64,000 nucleotides of DNA from Pseudoalteromonas citrea. GTDB taxonomy: Bacteria; Pseudomonadota; Gammaproteobacteria; Enterobacterales; Alteromonadaceae. A program made the translations under genes and the position numbers. Shown in pieces: positions 56,145 to 64,000 of this stretch. The notes beneath the pieces were generated by a model, which was given only the letters and a program-made list of their open reading frames with translations, searched no databases and was not told where the DNA came from. The DNA lies in contig NZ_AHBZ03000015.1 in the NCBI RefSeq assembly GCF_000238375.3, positions 248,001 to 312,000 on the forward strand. The letters are read 5' to 3'. The stretch's first letter is position 1. The number at the start of each line of letters is the position of its first letter.

Positions 56145-57365
56145 TTACTCAGTACTTTCCGAGAAAAATGTAGCGTGTAATGTCCTTACAGCTAATTCTA
56201 GATATTTTTCTTCCACTAATACTGAGACTTTTATCTCAGAACTAGCGTCCATTAGTGTTTTTATGCCTTCTTGGGCTAAAGCACTAAAAAATTGACCGGT
56301 CACAGTACAATTTGATTTCATGCCCAAGCCAACAGCAGAGACCTTAGCAACGTCCATGTAACTTTCAACATGGTGTGCTCGTATATACCCTAAGTTTGAC
56401 TGCAATATCTCAATCACCTGTAAGTGATCATTACTATGCACAGTAAAAGCATAGCCTATTTTTTCGCTATGTTGCTGAGTTTGCGTGATCATATCTATTG
56501 CAATATTATTCTCAGTACACAACGCCTCTATCAATTCTAAATTAGGCACATGCGGCATACTACCTATGACAGTAACCTGTACTTCATCGCGTGATGCTGC
56601 AATACCTGACACAACCCTCTGTAACATCGAATTGTCGTCATAGGTTATTAAAGTGCCTGCATCAGGAGAAAAACTAGAGAGTACCCTCAATGGCACTTTG
56701 TGTCTGCCAGCAGCTTCTACAGAGCGAAGGTGTAATACTTTCGCACCCAAACCAGCCAATGAAAGCATTTCATCACAAGTGATACACGCTAAACGCTGCG
56801 CTTTAGGTTCAATCCGCGGATCAGTCGTATATACGCCATCCACATCCGTAAAGATCTGACATTCGTCCGCCTTTAATGCAGCAGCTAATTCAACTGCGGT
56901 GGTATCTGTGCCACCACGACCTAAAGTAGTGATATTGCCCTCGTTATCTCGGCCTTGAAAGCCTGCAATAATGGCAATGCGATTATGCTCTAGTTCTTGC
57001 GCTAATCGTTTGGTGTCGATGCGCTCAATATGCGCTTTACCAAAATGATTAGTCGTTTGGATCCCGACCTGGTCAGCCAGTAGGCTTATTGCAGAATGAC
57101 CACGTTTAATGATTGCCATCGCCAACAATGCGACACTCACTTGCTCACCAGTCGTAAGTAACACATCGAGTTCACGGCTATTTGGACGAGTATCTAGTTG
57201 TCGGGCCATGTCAATTAAACGATTTGTTTCGCCTGACATGGCTGATAGCACAACAACAACTTGATGACCTTGCTGTCTTGTCTTTACGACTAATTCAGCA
57301 ACAGCTTCGATACGCTCTAACGAGCCTACCGAAGTGCCACCAAACTTTTGTACAAATAATGCCAC
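56145..57365 (-). CDS. lysC: Aspartate kinase (monofunctional)
   Basis: It phosphorylates aspartate at the head of lysine, threonine and methionine synthesis. The 406-residue product has the kinase motif VQKFGGTSVGSLERI at residues 5-19, LLTTGEQVSVALLAM and GRGGTDTTAVELA, and two C-terminal ACT domains (VTVIGSMPHVPNLE, VSAVGLGMKSN). It follows alaS after three bases. Two ACT repeats imply feedback control by an amino acid. The symbol follows the usual name for enzymes in this position. Confidence 0.94.
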   Translation of the reverse strand: MALFVQKFGGTSVGSLERIEAVAELVVKTRQQGHQVVVVLSAMSGETNRLIDMARQLDTRPNSRELDVLLTTGEQVSVALLAMAIIKRGHSAISLLADQVGIQTTNHFGKAHIERIDTKRLAQELEHNRIAIIAGFQGRDNEGNITTLGRGGTDTTAVELAAALKADECQIFTDVDGVYTTDPRIEPKAQRLACITCDEMLSLAGLGAKVLHLRSVEAAGRHKVPLRVLSSFSPDAGTLITYDDNSMLQRVVSGIAASRDEVQVTVIGSMPHVPNLELIEALCTENNIAIDMITQTQQHSEKIGYAFTVHSNDHLQVIEILQSNLGYIRAHHVESYMDVAKVSAVGLGMKSNCTVTGQFFSALAQEGIKTLMDASSEIKVSVLVEEKYLELAVRTLHATFFSESTE

Positions 57366-57368
57366 CTG

Positions 57369-59972
57369 TTACTGAGTTTTCTCAGCAACCCATGCATTAA
57401 CACTTGCCAGTGCAGCATCTAGATTTTGCGGCTCTGAACCACCCGCTTGCGCCATATCAGGACGACCGCCGCCTTTTCCGCCAACTTGTGCAGCCATGTG
57501 ATTCACTAACTCACCAGCTTTAAGCTTGCCAATAAGATCTTTTGTCACACCGGTGATCAAACTCACTTTATCGCCGTTGGCAACACCGAGTGCAATCACC
57601 CCTGAGCCCATCTTATTTTTAAGGTCATCCACCATGCCGCGCAGCGCTTTTGATTCAGTACCAGCCACATTAGCAACCAATAGCTTGATGCCGTTAACGT
57701 CAACTGCTGAATCAAGTAATGATGCACCTGCTGCACTTGCTAACTTATCGTTTAATTGAGAAACCTGCTTTTCCAGGCCTTTGGCTTTTTCTAGTAGCGC
57801 ACTGACTTTTTCTAGTGCGTTGTGGCTATCGCCTTTCACAAGGGCAGCAATATCAGCCAGCTGCTGCTCTTGCTGAGCAACATACGCAATCGCATCTTCA
57901 CCGGTAACAGCTTCAATACGACGCACACCCGCTGCGATACCGCCTTCAGATACAATCTTGAACAAGCCAATATCACCTGCACGCTGAACATGTGTTCCAC
58001 CACAAAGCTCTATCGAATAATCACCAATCGATACCACTCGGACTTCATCATCATACTTTTCACCAAACAAGGCCATCGCCCCTTTTGCTTTGGCGTCATC
58101 AATATCCATTAACTGCGTATCAAGCGCAAAGTTACTGCGAATTTCAGCATTAACGGCATCTTCAAGTTCACGTAATTGCGCCTTAGTAACCCCTTCAAAA
58201 TGTGAGAAGTCAAAGCGTAACTTATCAGGCATCACCAATGAGCCTTTTTGTGCAACATGATCACCTAATAATTGGCGAAGTGCTTCATGAAGAATATGTG
58301 TCCCAGTGTGATTTTTCTTGATACGGTCACGACGCTCGCCATCAATCTGTGCGTCAGCTTTATCATTAATGCCAATGCGCCCTTGTACTTTACCGTGATG
58401 AGCAAATGCATTACCTAGTTTACGCGTATCAGCAACTGCAAACTCACCACCTGTTACTGTCAAAGTACCTGAGTCACCAACTTGACCACCAGACTCTGCA
58501 TAGAAAGGTGTTCTGTCTAAAACTACAATCCCTTCTTGCCCATCTTCTAGTACGTTAACCGCTTGCCCTTCAAAAAACAGCTCAATGACGGTACCGGTGT
58601 AGTGTTCAGCATCATAACCTTTAAAATCTGTTGATTTTTCAGACTTTAATTGTTCATTATAATCTGCACCAAACTTACCAGCTTGTTGTGCTTTTTTACG
58701 CTGAACTTCCATACAGTCTTGGAAGCCACGTTCATCAATCGTCATAAAGCGTTCACGCGCTACATCAGCGGTTAAATCGGCTGGGAAGCCATAAGTATCA
58801 TAAAGCTTAAATACCAGTTCACCCGGAATCACATCGCCTTCGATATTCGCTAAGCTTTCTTCTAAGATTGCTAAACCACGCTCTAGTGTTTTACCGAATT
58901 GCTCTTCTTCTATGCGTAGCACTTTTTCAATGATTGCTTGTTGCTTAGCAAGCTCTGGGTAAGCATCACCCATTTGTTCAATTAATGCAGCCACCAACTT
59001 GTAAAAGAATGCACCTGATGCGCCTAACTTATTGCCATGACGCACAGCACGACGAATGATCCGACGTAATACATAGCCACGACCTTCGTTTGATGGCATA
59101 ACACCATCTGATACTAAAAACGCACACGAACGAATATGGTCGGCAACAACGCGTAAAGATTTATCTTCTAAATCTTTGGCATTGGTTACAACAGCAGCAG
59201 CTTTGATTAGCCCTTGGAATAAATCAATTTCATAATTTGAGTGTACGCCTTGCAAAATAGCAGCAATACGCTCCAGACCCATTCCCGTATCAACTGATTG
59301 CTTTGGCAAAGGCTCCATAGACCCGTCAGCGTGACGGTTGTATTGCATAAATACCAGGTTCCAGATCTCAATAAAGCGATCGCCATCTTCTTCTGGAGAT
59401 CCTGGAGGACCACCCCAAATATGCTCACCATGGTCGTAGAATATTTCAGAACATGGTCCACACGGGCCTGTATCACCCATTGACCAGAAATTATCAGCAG
59501 TATCGATGCGAATAATTTTATCGTCACTTAGACCAATCTCTTTTGACCAAAAGTCATACGCTTCTTCATCCGTATGGTAAACCGTGACCAACAGCTTCTC
59601 TTTTGGTAACTTCACCACATCTGTTAAAAACTGCCACGCAAATGTAATGGCTTCTTGCTTGAAGTAATCACCAAAACTAAAGTTACCCAGCATTTCAAAG
59701 AAAGTATGGTGACGTGCCGTATAACCGACATTTTCTAAATCATTATGCTTTCCGCCAGCTCGTACACAACGTTGAGAGCTAGTTGCTCGGGTGTAAGGGC
59801 GAGACTCAGCCCCTAAAAATACGTCTTTAAACTGCACCATGCCCGCATTGTTAAATAACAAAGTCGCATCATTGCCCGGAATAAGTGAACTTGAAGGGAC
59901 AATTTGGTGTTGTTGAGTGGCAAAGTAGTCTAAAAACGCTTGCCTGATCTGTGCGGTAGTCATGTGCTGCAT
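57369..59972 (-). CDS. alaS: Alanyl-tRNA synthetase
   Basis: AlaS charges tRNA-Ala and edits Ser/Gly mischarging. The 867-residue form begins [17 protein letters not shown] at the ATG at 59972, preceded by GGGTGA; a start at 60008 would overlap recX and add residues not typical of the family. Class II motifs ([27 protein letters not shown]) lie in the N-terminal half, and the editing site [12 protein letters not shown] and [10 protein letters not shown] in the second half. The C-terminal domain ends [12 protein letters not shown]. Confidence 0.96.
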   Translation of the reverse strand: MQHMTTAQIRQAFLDYFATQQHQIVPSSSLIPGNDATLLFNNAGMVQFKDVFLGAESRPYTRATSSQRCVRAGGKHNDLENVGYTARHHTFFEMLGNFSFGDYFKQEAITFAWQFLTDVVKLPKEKLLVTVYHTDEEAYDFWSKEIGLSDDKIIRIDTADNFWSMGDTGPCGPCSEIFYDHGEHIWGGPPGSPEEDGDRFIEIWNLVFMQYNRHADGSMEPLPKQSVDTGMGLERIAAILQGVHSNYEIDLFQGLIKAAAVVTNAKDLEDKSLRVVADHIRSCAFLVSDGVMPSNEGRGYVLRRIIRRAVRHGNKLGASGAFFYKLVAALIEQMGDAYPELAKQQAIIEKVLRIEEEQFGKTLERGLAILEESLANIEGDVIPGELVFKLYDTYGFPADLTADVARERFMTIDERGFQDCMEVQRKKAQQAGKFGADYNEQLKSEKSTDFKGYDAEHYTGTVIELFFEGQAVNVLEDGQEGIVVLDRTPFYAESGGQVGDSGTLTVTGGEFAVADTRKLGNAFAHHGKVQGRIGINDKADAQIDGERRDRIKKNHTGTHILHEALRQLLGDHVAQKGSLVMPDKLRFDFSHFEGVTKAQLRELEDAVNAEIRSNFALDTQLMDIDDAKAKGAMALFGEKYDDEVRVVSIGDYSIELCGGTHVQRAGDIGLFKIVSEGGIAAGVRRIEAVTGEDAIAYVAQQEQQLADIAALVKGDSHNALEKVSALLEKAKGLEKQVSQLNDKLASAAGASLLDSAVDVNGIKLLVANVAGTESKALRGMVDDLKNKMGSGVIALGVANGDKVSLITGVTKDLIGKLKAGELVNHMAAQVGGKGGGRPDMAQAGGSEPQNLDAALASVNAWVAEKTQ

Positions 59973-59976
59973 GTGA

Positions 59977-60441
59977 TTATTCACCCATTGTTGCTGCTTG
60001 CATTGCAAAATCTATTTCTTCATAGCCAAAGCCACGGTACATCATGTATCGTACCCGCTTTGCCTTTTCTTTGTAATCGAGGTTAGGGGCCGTTATTGCA
60101 TATTTTTTTTCATACGCGGCCTGCGCCAACTGAAACCAATCAACTTCAAGGGCTTCTATAAGTTGCACCAACTGGGCTCGATCAACCCCTTTATTCACTG
60201 CCTCAGCCAATACTCTTCTTTGGCCAAGACCTTTATTTATCTGTCGTCGTAAAAAGCTTTCACAATATCGATCTTCATCGATATATCCAAGCCTTTCACA
60301 CCAGCTTAAAAGCTCTTCAATATAACTTTCAGATGCTTCTTTTGCCTTTAGCTTTGTCGTTAACTCTTTCTTTGAGTATTCTTGGCGAGCTAATAACCAC
60401 AATACATAATTCTTAAGTTTTTGTTTACTTTTATCATCCAT
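59977..60441 (-). CDS. recX: Regulatory protein RecX
   Basis: RecX binds RecA filaments and limits recombination activity. The 154-residue helical product has the family repeat pattern ([72 protein letters not shown]). It lies between alaS and a membrane protein gene, not directly beside recA as in E. coli. Its start directly abuts the stop of the gene upstream. Confidence 0.9.
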   Translation of the reverse strand: MDDKSKQKLKNYVLWLLARQEYSKKELTTKLKAKEASESYIEELLSWCERLGYIDEDRYCESFLRRQINKGLGQRRVLAEAVNKGVDRAQLVQLIEALEVDWFQLAQAAYEKKYAITAPNLDYKEKAKRVRYMMYRGFGYEEIDFAMQAATMGE

Positions 60442-61248
60442 CTAAGCGTCAAATCGCCCTGTATTATTGTCTTCGTTTGTAACTTCGTGCGTTGCTGAAT
60501 CTTTATTATCAGAAGGTTTTTCATCAGCCATAAAAATAGCCTGAAATGAAACAAAAAAACTAATATAAGACAAGGGGATAATTACCAATAATGGGATCAT
60601 GCTAAGCGGTATTGACGCAACGATTAACAGCGCAATCACAAAGCCATAAACGCTTAATGGCGCCATATTTTTTTGGAATACAGTTAAAGACTGCATGATC
60701 GCTTTAAATATACGCGCTTCACCTTTAAAAAAGACTAAGGGCAATGCATAAGCAAACGCCATTAAGTTCACACAGTGTGCAATTGCAAACAGCATTATAT
60801 CTGACATCGATAAACTGGCTAACACTGCATTTAACAGCTCATCTGGCTGCTGGTTTGGCGTTGCATCTTGCATAATCGCAAACGCATCAGAAAAGAGTAA
60901 ATCAGCCAGTAAGGTCAACAAAATAATCACCCCCATCTGGTACAAACCTAAGCGAAATAAGTTTAAGCGCCGTCCTTTTGCACTAAATGGTGCCAAAATA
61001 TCAGCAAGACTGATACTTTTCCCCTGTTGTTTGCTGATCACAGCCATATACATTCCCGCTGTTAAAAACGGCGATGCAAAAGCAGCCACTATCTGAAGTG
61101 GTGGCGCAATCAGCGGAATAAGTGCTGTGATCACGATAAATAAATACATAAAAACAAACGTCATGGGCTGAGTTTTAAAAATAACCCAACCGGCCTTCAA
61201 CCACTGTATACCCATGGCGGCTTTAAATACTTTAAATTCTGGTGACAT
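60442..61248 (-). CDS. BPSS1780-like membrane protein, 268 aa
   Basis: The 268-residue product has about six membrane segments (for example TFVFMYLFIVITALIPLI, LQIVAAFASPFLTAGMYMAVI, PLSVYGFVIALLIVASIPLS) and an acidic hydrophilic C-terminus (KPSDNKDSATHEVTNEDN). The layout matches the BPSS1780 family of unknown function, with an early W-L-K-x-G-W-x-x-F segment (QWLKAGWVIFKTQP). Its stop touches the recX start. Confidence 0.8.
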   Translation of the reverse strand: MSPEFKVFKAAMGIQWLKAGWVIFKTQPMTFVFMYLFIVITALIPLIAPPLQIVAAFASPFLTAGMYMAVISKQQGKSISLADILAPFSAKGRRLNLFRLGLYQMGVIILLTLLADLLFSDAFAIMQDATPNQQPDELLNAVLASLSMSDIMLFAIAHCVNLMAFAYALPLVFFKGEARIFKAIMQSLTVFQKNMAPLSVYGFVIALLIVASIPLSMIPLLVIIPLSYISFFVSFQAIFMADEKPSDNKDSATHEVTNEDNNTGRFDA

Positions 61249-61334
61249 AACGGCTCAAAGCTAATAAAAACATGCAGATTATACCCAAGAGGAACAAAAT
61301 TGCGAGTTTATCGCTCGATTCTAGCGGCGTAAAA

Positions 61335-61363
61335 AGTAAAAATGCGGCACTCAGGGCCGCATT
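61335..61363 (-). terminator. Terminator downstream of ribA
   Basis: On the minus strand AATGCGGC-CCTGAGT-GCCGCATT (61341-61363) is followed by TTTTACTTTTT. It ends the ribA transcript before the membrane protein gene. Confidence 0.88.
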
Positions 61364-61385
61364 AAAAAATAAAGTGTATTAAAGC

Positions 61386-62003
61386 TTATTCTGATTTTGA
61401 TATTTTCTTAATATTCAACATGTGATCGCCATGTTTTACTTTTGTCTCAAGATAGCTTCTGTTACCGGCTTTAACGTGTGCTTCAGTGCCTACAACTTCA
61501 TCAACTGTTATCCCTGCATTACGTAGTGCATTGAGTTTTTTTGGGTTATTGGTCATCAATTTGACATGAGATAATCCCATCGCCTTAAGCATTAACACGG
61601 CATCTGAAAAATCACGTAAGTCATCATCAAACCCTAAGTGATTATTAGCTTCATAAGTATTCATTCCCTGAGATTGCAACACATAGGCGTCTATTTTATT
61701 GTATAAACCAATACCGCGGCCTTCTTGACGAAGATACAATAATATTCCACCTTGTTGGTGCATTGTTTCAATACACTCGTTTAGTTGCTCACCACAGTCA
61801 CAACGTGAAGAGTGAAAAACATCACCCGTTAGGCATTCTGAATGCATACGGATCAGCGGGATCTCTTGCTGTGACTCAGCCTGGTTAAAAATCAATGCAA
61901 CATGCTCTTGCCCATCTTGTAAGCCACTAAATGACACGATTTCCGCGGGGATATGACTATGCTGCCCCACATTCAGCTGAACTCTCGCTCTTACTTCTGC
62001 CAC
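61386..62003 (-). CDS. ribA: GTP cyclohydrolase II
   Basis: RibA opens GTP in the first step of riboflavin synthesis. The 205-residue product has the zinc-binding cysteines in [20 protein letters not shown], the catalytic [16 protein letters not shown], and [17 protein letters not shown]. It is a standalone RibA without the RibB domain, as in Escherichia coli. Confidence 0.96.
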   Translation of the reverse strand: MAEVRARVQLNVGQHSHIPAEIVSFSGLQDGQEHVALIFNQAESQQEIPLIRMHSECLTGDVFHSSRCDCGEQLNECIETMHQQGGILLYLRQEGRGIGLYNKIDAYVLQSQGMNTYEANNHLGFDDDLRDFSDAVLMLKAMGLSHVKLMTNNPKKLNALRNAGITVDEVVGTEAHVKAGNRSYLETKVKHGDHMLNIKKISKSE

Positions 62004-62246
62004 GACTTCAGAACCTATAAATTTAATTAATGTGATATTATCACAGTCATTCTCTGCAATAATATAGATATGGTGTTCAAATAGAAAAAAACAAGCTCGT
62101 TATACGTAACCACACCATCATGAGTTCAATGCTTAACAACAAATAATCACCCTTAAGCCCTCTCTATTATTGAAATACAAATAACACCAGCTAATCTTAA
62201 TTTAAGATCATATCTTCAACGCGCACTGTACCGTCGGACCTGAACA

Positions 62247-63458
62247 ATGAGAATATTGGCTGCCTTATTATTATCCACACATTTAACAGCTGAGTGTTCA
62301 ACTTTGAATTTGGACGGGTTTGCCAATCTATCATTAACTACCAGTTCATCTGAGACAGCAAAAATACGGCATTTGATCTCTCAACCTCATGGGGTCAGAG
62401 ATAATGAAATAGGCTTATACAATTCATCTATCGGTATGCAATTAGAGTGGCAACATTCCGCTCGCTGGCAAACAGTTGTTCAGGCTGTAATAAAAGACCA
62501 AGAAAAGCATGGTCTAGACACACTCGCTCAACTGGCATTTATCCGTTTTATGCCCAGTGCAAACTGGACACTACGGGCAGGAAGAACTGGGCTAGATCTA
62601 TTCATGATGACCGAATACCGTGATATAGGCTACTCCTTTACCCATGAACATTTGCCAACAGAATTTTACGCCATCATTCCGCATCAAAACATTGATGGTA
62701 TTGACGTACGGTATAAAACACCAACCTCTCTAGGGTTATTGGGTTTACATGCCTTTATTGGCCGCTCAACTGCACCTATTGTGAGTGATGATAACTTCTA
62801 TTGGGATGCGGAGCTTGCCAACATTAAAGGGCTTACCCTTAACTTAGACAGGCACAATTGGTCATTTCGGATTAACTATACCCAATCCAAGTCAGGAAAT
62901 GAAAATGAACAACAAAAACAACTAAAAGAAGCTATCTCCCAGGTTCCAGTGCAAATTTGGCCCAATCAAGCGCAATTAACAGACTCATTAAATATTGTGG
63001 GTAAACAGTTCAATTATGGTGCTTTGGGCGTCAGATATGACAACGCTGTTTGGCTTGTTCAATCGGAACTCTCTTATATCAATTCTAATTCCGAAGTGCT
63101 GAACCACCTAAGAAGTGGTTATGTCAGTGTTGGCAAACGCTTTAATGAACATACATTAATGGCAACCGCATCAATTGCCAAGTCAAATAATCAAGTGCCC
63201 GAGCCCCCGCTTGTATCAAACCCTGAGCTCGACTACCTTTACCAGAGTATCATTCGTCACACCAATTTTTATCTGATAGATCAAAATACGCTATCATTCA
63301 CTTGGCGAATGGAACTAAATAATACCGTAGCCTTAAAAGTTCAAATTGACCACACGAGCGTACAACAGCTGCCATCAGCTTTTTACTTACATAAGCCAAG
63401 CCTTAACCCTGACAATGACTTCAATACGTTAGGCGTTAGCCTTAATTGGGTGTTCTAA
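62247..63458 (+). CDS. Outer-membrane porin-like beta-barrel protein, 403 aa
   Basis: The product has a short hydrophobic signal (MRILAALLLSTHLTAECS), then a long chain of alternating polar/hydrophobic strands and ends in WVF, the terminal Phe typical of outer-membrane barrels recognised by BamA. Aromatic girdles (WQTVVQAVIK, WTLRAGRTGLD, NFYLIDQN) are frequent. The ligand cannot be told. Its TAA overlaps the next gene's ATG by one base, so the porin, the small binding protein and the partial membrane gene probably form one operon. Confidence 0.78.
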   Translation: MRILAALLLSTHLTAECSTLNLDGFANLSLTTSSSETAKIRHLISQPHGVRDNEIGLYNSSIGMQLEWQHSARWQTVVQAVIKDQEKHGLDTLAQLAFIRFMPSANWTLRAGRTGLDLFMMTEYRDIGYSFTHEHLPTEFYAIIPHQNIDGIDVRYKTPTSLGLLGLHAFIGRSTAPIVSDDNFYWDAELANIKGLTLNLDRHNWSFRINYTQSKSGNENEQQKQLKEAISQVPVQIWPNQAQLTDSLNIVGKQFNYGALGVRYDNAVWLVQSELSYINSNSEVLNHLRSGYVSVGKRFNEHTLMATASIAKSNNQVPEPPLVSNPELDYLYQSIIRHTNFYLIDQNTLSFTWRMELNNTVALKVQIDHTSVQQLPSAFYLHKPSLNPDNDFNTLGVSLNWVF

Positions 63459-63880
63459 TGTTAAGAGCAACCCTCCTTGTACTCTTATTATTTTGCTCAT
63501 GGACGCAGGCTCAGCAAGACCTTGTCGTGATCGTCAACAAAACGAACCCTACAGATACACTTTCCCACAAAGCCGTAGTGGATATGTTTATGGGGAAATA
63601 CCTTGCCTTTCCTGACGGCTCTATGGCGCAAACCTACGATTATCAAAAAGACAGTCAGATCCGTTCTACTTTTCTCAGTGCCATTACTGGGCGCTCAATA
63701 AGTCAAATTAATGCTTATTGGTCACGGGTGCGCTTTAGTGGCAAAGTCTCGCCACCACAGGTATTCCCAGATGTCATGACCGTGTTAGATAAAGTTGCAC
63801 ACACAGCCAATGCAATAGCCTATGTGCCAGCCCACACTGTGACTGCTCAAGTGAAGGTGGTATATACAATTGCTCAATAA
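63458..63880 (+). CDS. PstS-like small substrate-binding protein, 140 aa
   Basis: I place the start at the ATG at 63458 (MLRATLLVLLLFCSWTQA, a signal peptide), overlapping the porin stop by one base. The mature part (DLVVIVNKTNPTDTLSHKAVVDMFMGKYLAFPDG, then FLSAITGRSISQINAYWSRVRFSG and NAIAYVP) resembles the short phosphate-type binding proteins related to PstS. These are often encoded near sensory proteins and need not bind phosphate. A hydrophobic membrane gene follows with a ten-base overlap. Confidence 0.75.
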   Translation: MLRATLLVLLLFCSWTQAQQDLVVIVNKTNPTDTLSHKAVVDMFMGKYLAFPDGSMAQTYDYQKDSQIRSTFLSAITGRSISQINAYWSRVRFSGKVSPPQVFPDVMTVLDKVAHTANAIAYVPAHTVTAQVKVVYTIAQ

Positions 63881-64000
63881 ACATAGTTTAATTACCCGGT
63901 TACTGTTCATCGTTATCAGTGCAGCGATTTTATTTGCACTTATTTATGCCAAATTGCATTACAGTAATGTGTTTGACAAAGAAATGCAGCGCTCAAATAA
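63870..64000 (+). CDS. Membrane protein, N-terminus only (probable sensor, truncated by window)
   Basis: The frame opens at a TTG at 63870, the only usable start after an in-frame stop at 63852, with AAGGTGG nine bases upstream. The visible 43 codons encode a basic start (LNKHSLITRLL) and one membrane segment (FIVISAAILFALIYAKL). Genes in this position after a porin/binding protein pair are often sensor proteins (kinase or cyclic-di-GMP enzyme). The 3' end is beyond position 64000. Confidence 0.6.
   Translation, partial: MLNKHSLITRLLFIVISAAILFALIYAKLHYSNVFDKEMQRSN

Overview
The window looks like chromosome of a marine gammaproteobacterium of the Alteromonadales, most likely Pseudoalteromonas or a close relative. 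The evidence is the AT-rich composition, the gene orders ftsB-ispD-ispF-truD-surE-pcm-nlpD and recX-alaS-lysC-csrA, the pdhR-aceE-aceF-lpdA locus, and oadGAB. The genus is inferred from these features; no search was run.

Layout. 1-8.3 kb: the isoprenoid/tRNA/stationary-phase operon (minus strand), small conserved hypotheticals, and a MoxR-VWA pair. 8.4-10.3 kb: divergent mdh and argR. 10.3-14.9 kb: a Fur-box-preceded ferric-iron ABC transporter operon ending in a Dyp-type peroxidase. 15.0-17.2 kb: a noncoding RNA locus that I read as an unusually long CsrB-family RNA. It has about 36 GGA triplets, four 66-bp tandem repeats, a GacA/UvrY-type upstream palindrome and a strong terminator. An IS256-family element has split it just before the terminator. 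17.3-19 kb: tapT-like, GNAT and DUF2750 genes. 19.1-26.1 kb: pyruvate dehydrogenase genes and regulator. 26.4-35.3 kb: a dioxygenase pseudogene, ibpA, serB/smp, tatD, pdxH, argS, prfC. 35.5-37.1 kb: two truncated signalling-gene pieces and an orphan gene.

37.75-47.7 kb: a ~10-kb genomic island integrated in the 3' half of a tRNA-Phe gene. It has a 45-bp tRNA-end duplication (attL), a tyrosine integrase with a DUF4224 partner, a second integrase-like recombinase, a membrane pentapeptide-repeat protein, a small membrane protein hit by a second identical IS256 copy, and several unknown proteins. A Phe/Thr/Phe/Thr/Phe tRNA array follows.

48.4-64 kb: a BarA-like hybrid kinase, a 59-residue membrane miniprotein, the oxaloacetate decarboxylase sodium pump, csrA, lysC, alaS, recX, ribA, and the start of a porin / substrate-binding protein / membrane protein operon cut by the window end.

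How the parts connect. Three likely members of one regulatory cascade are here: a BarA-like kinase, the CsrB-like RNA with its upstream GacA/UvrY-type site, and CsrA. A second link is a shared operator, TTGGT-N3-ACCAA. It occurs upstream of pdhR-aceEF and twice upstream of oadGAB, which suggests that PdhR (or a related GntR regulator) controls both pyruvate entry and oxaloacetate decarboxylation.
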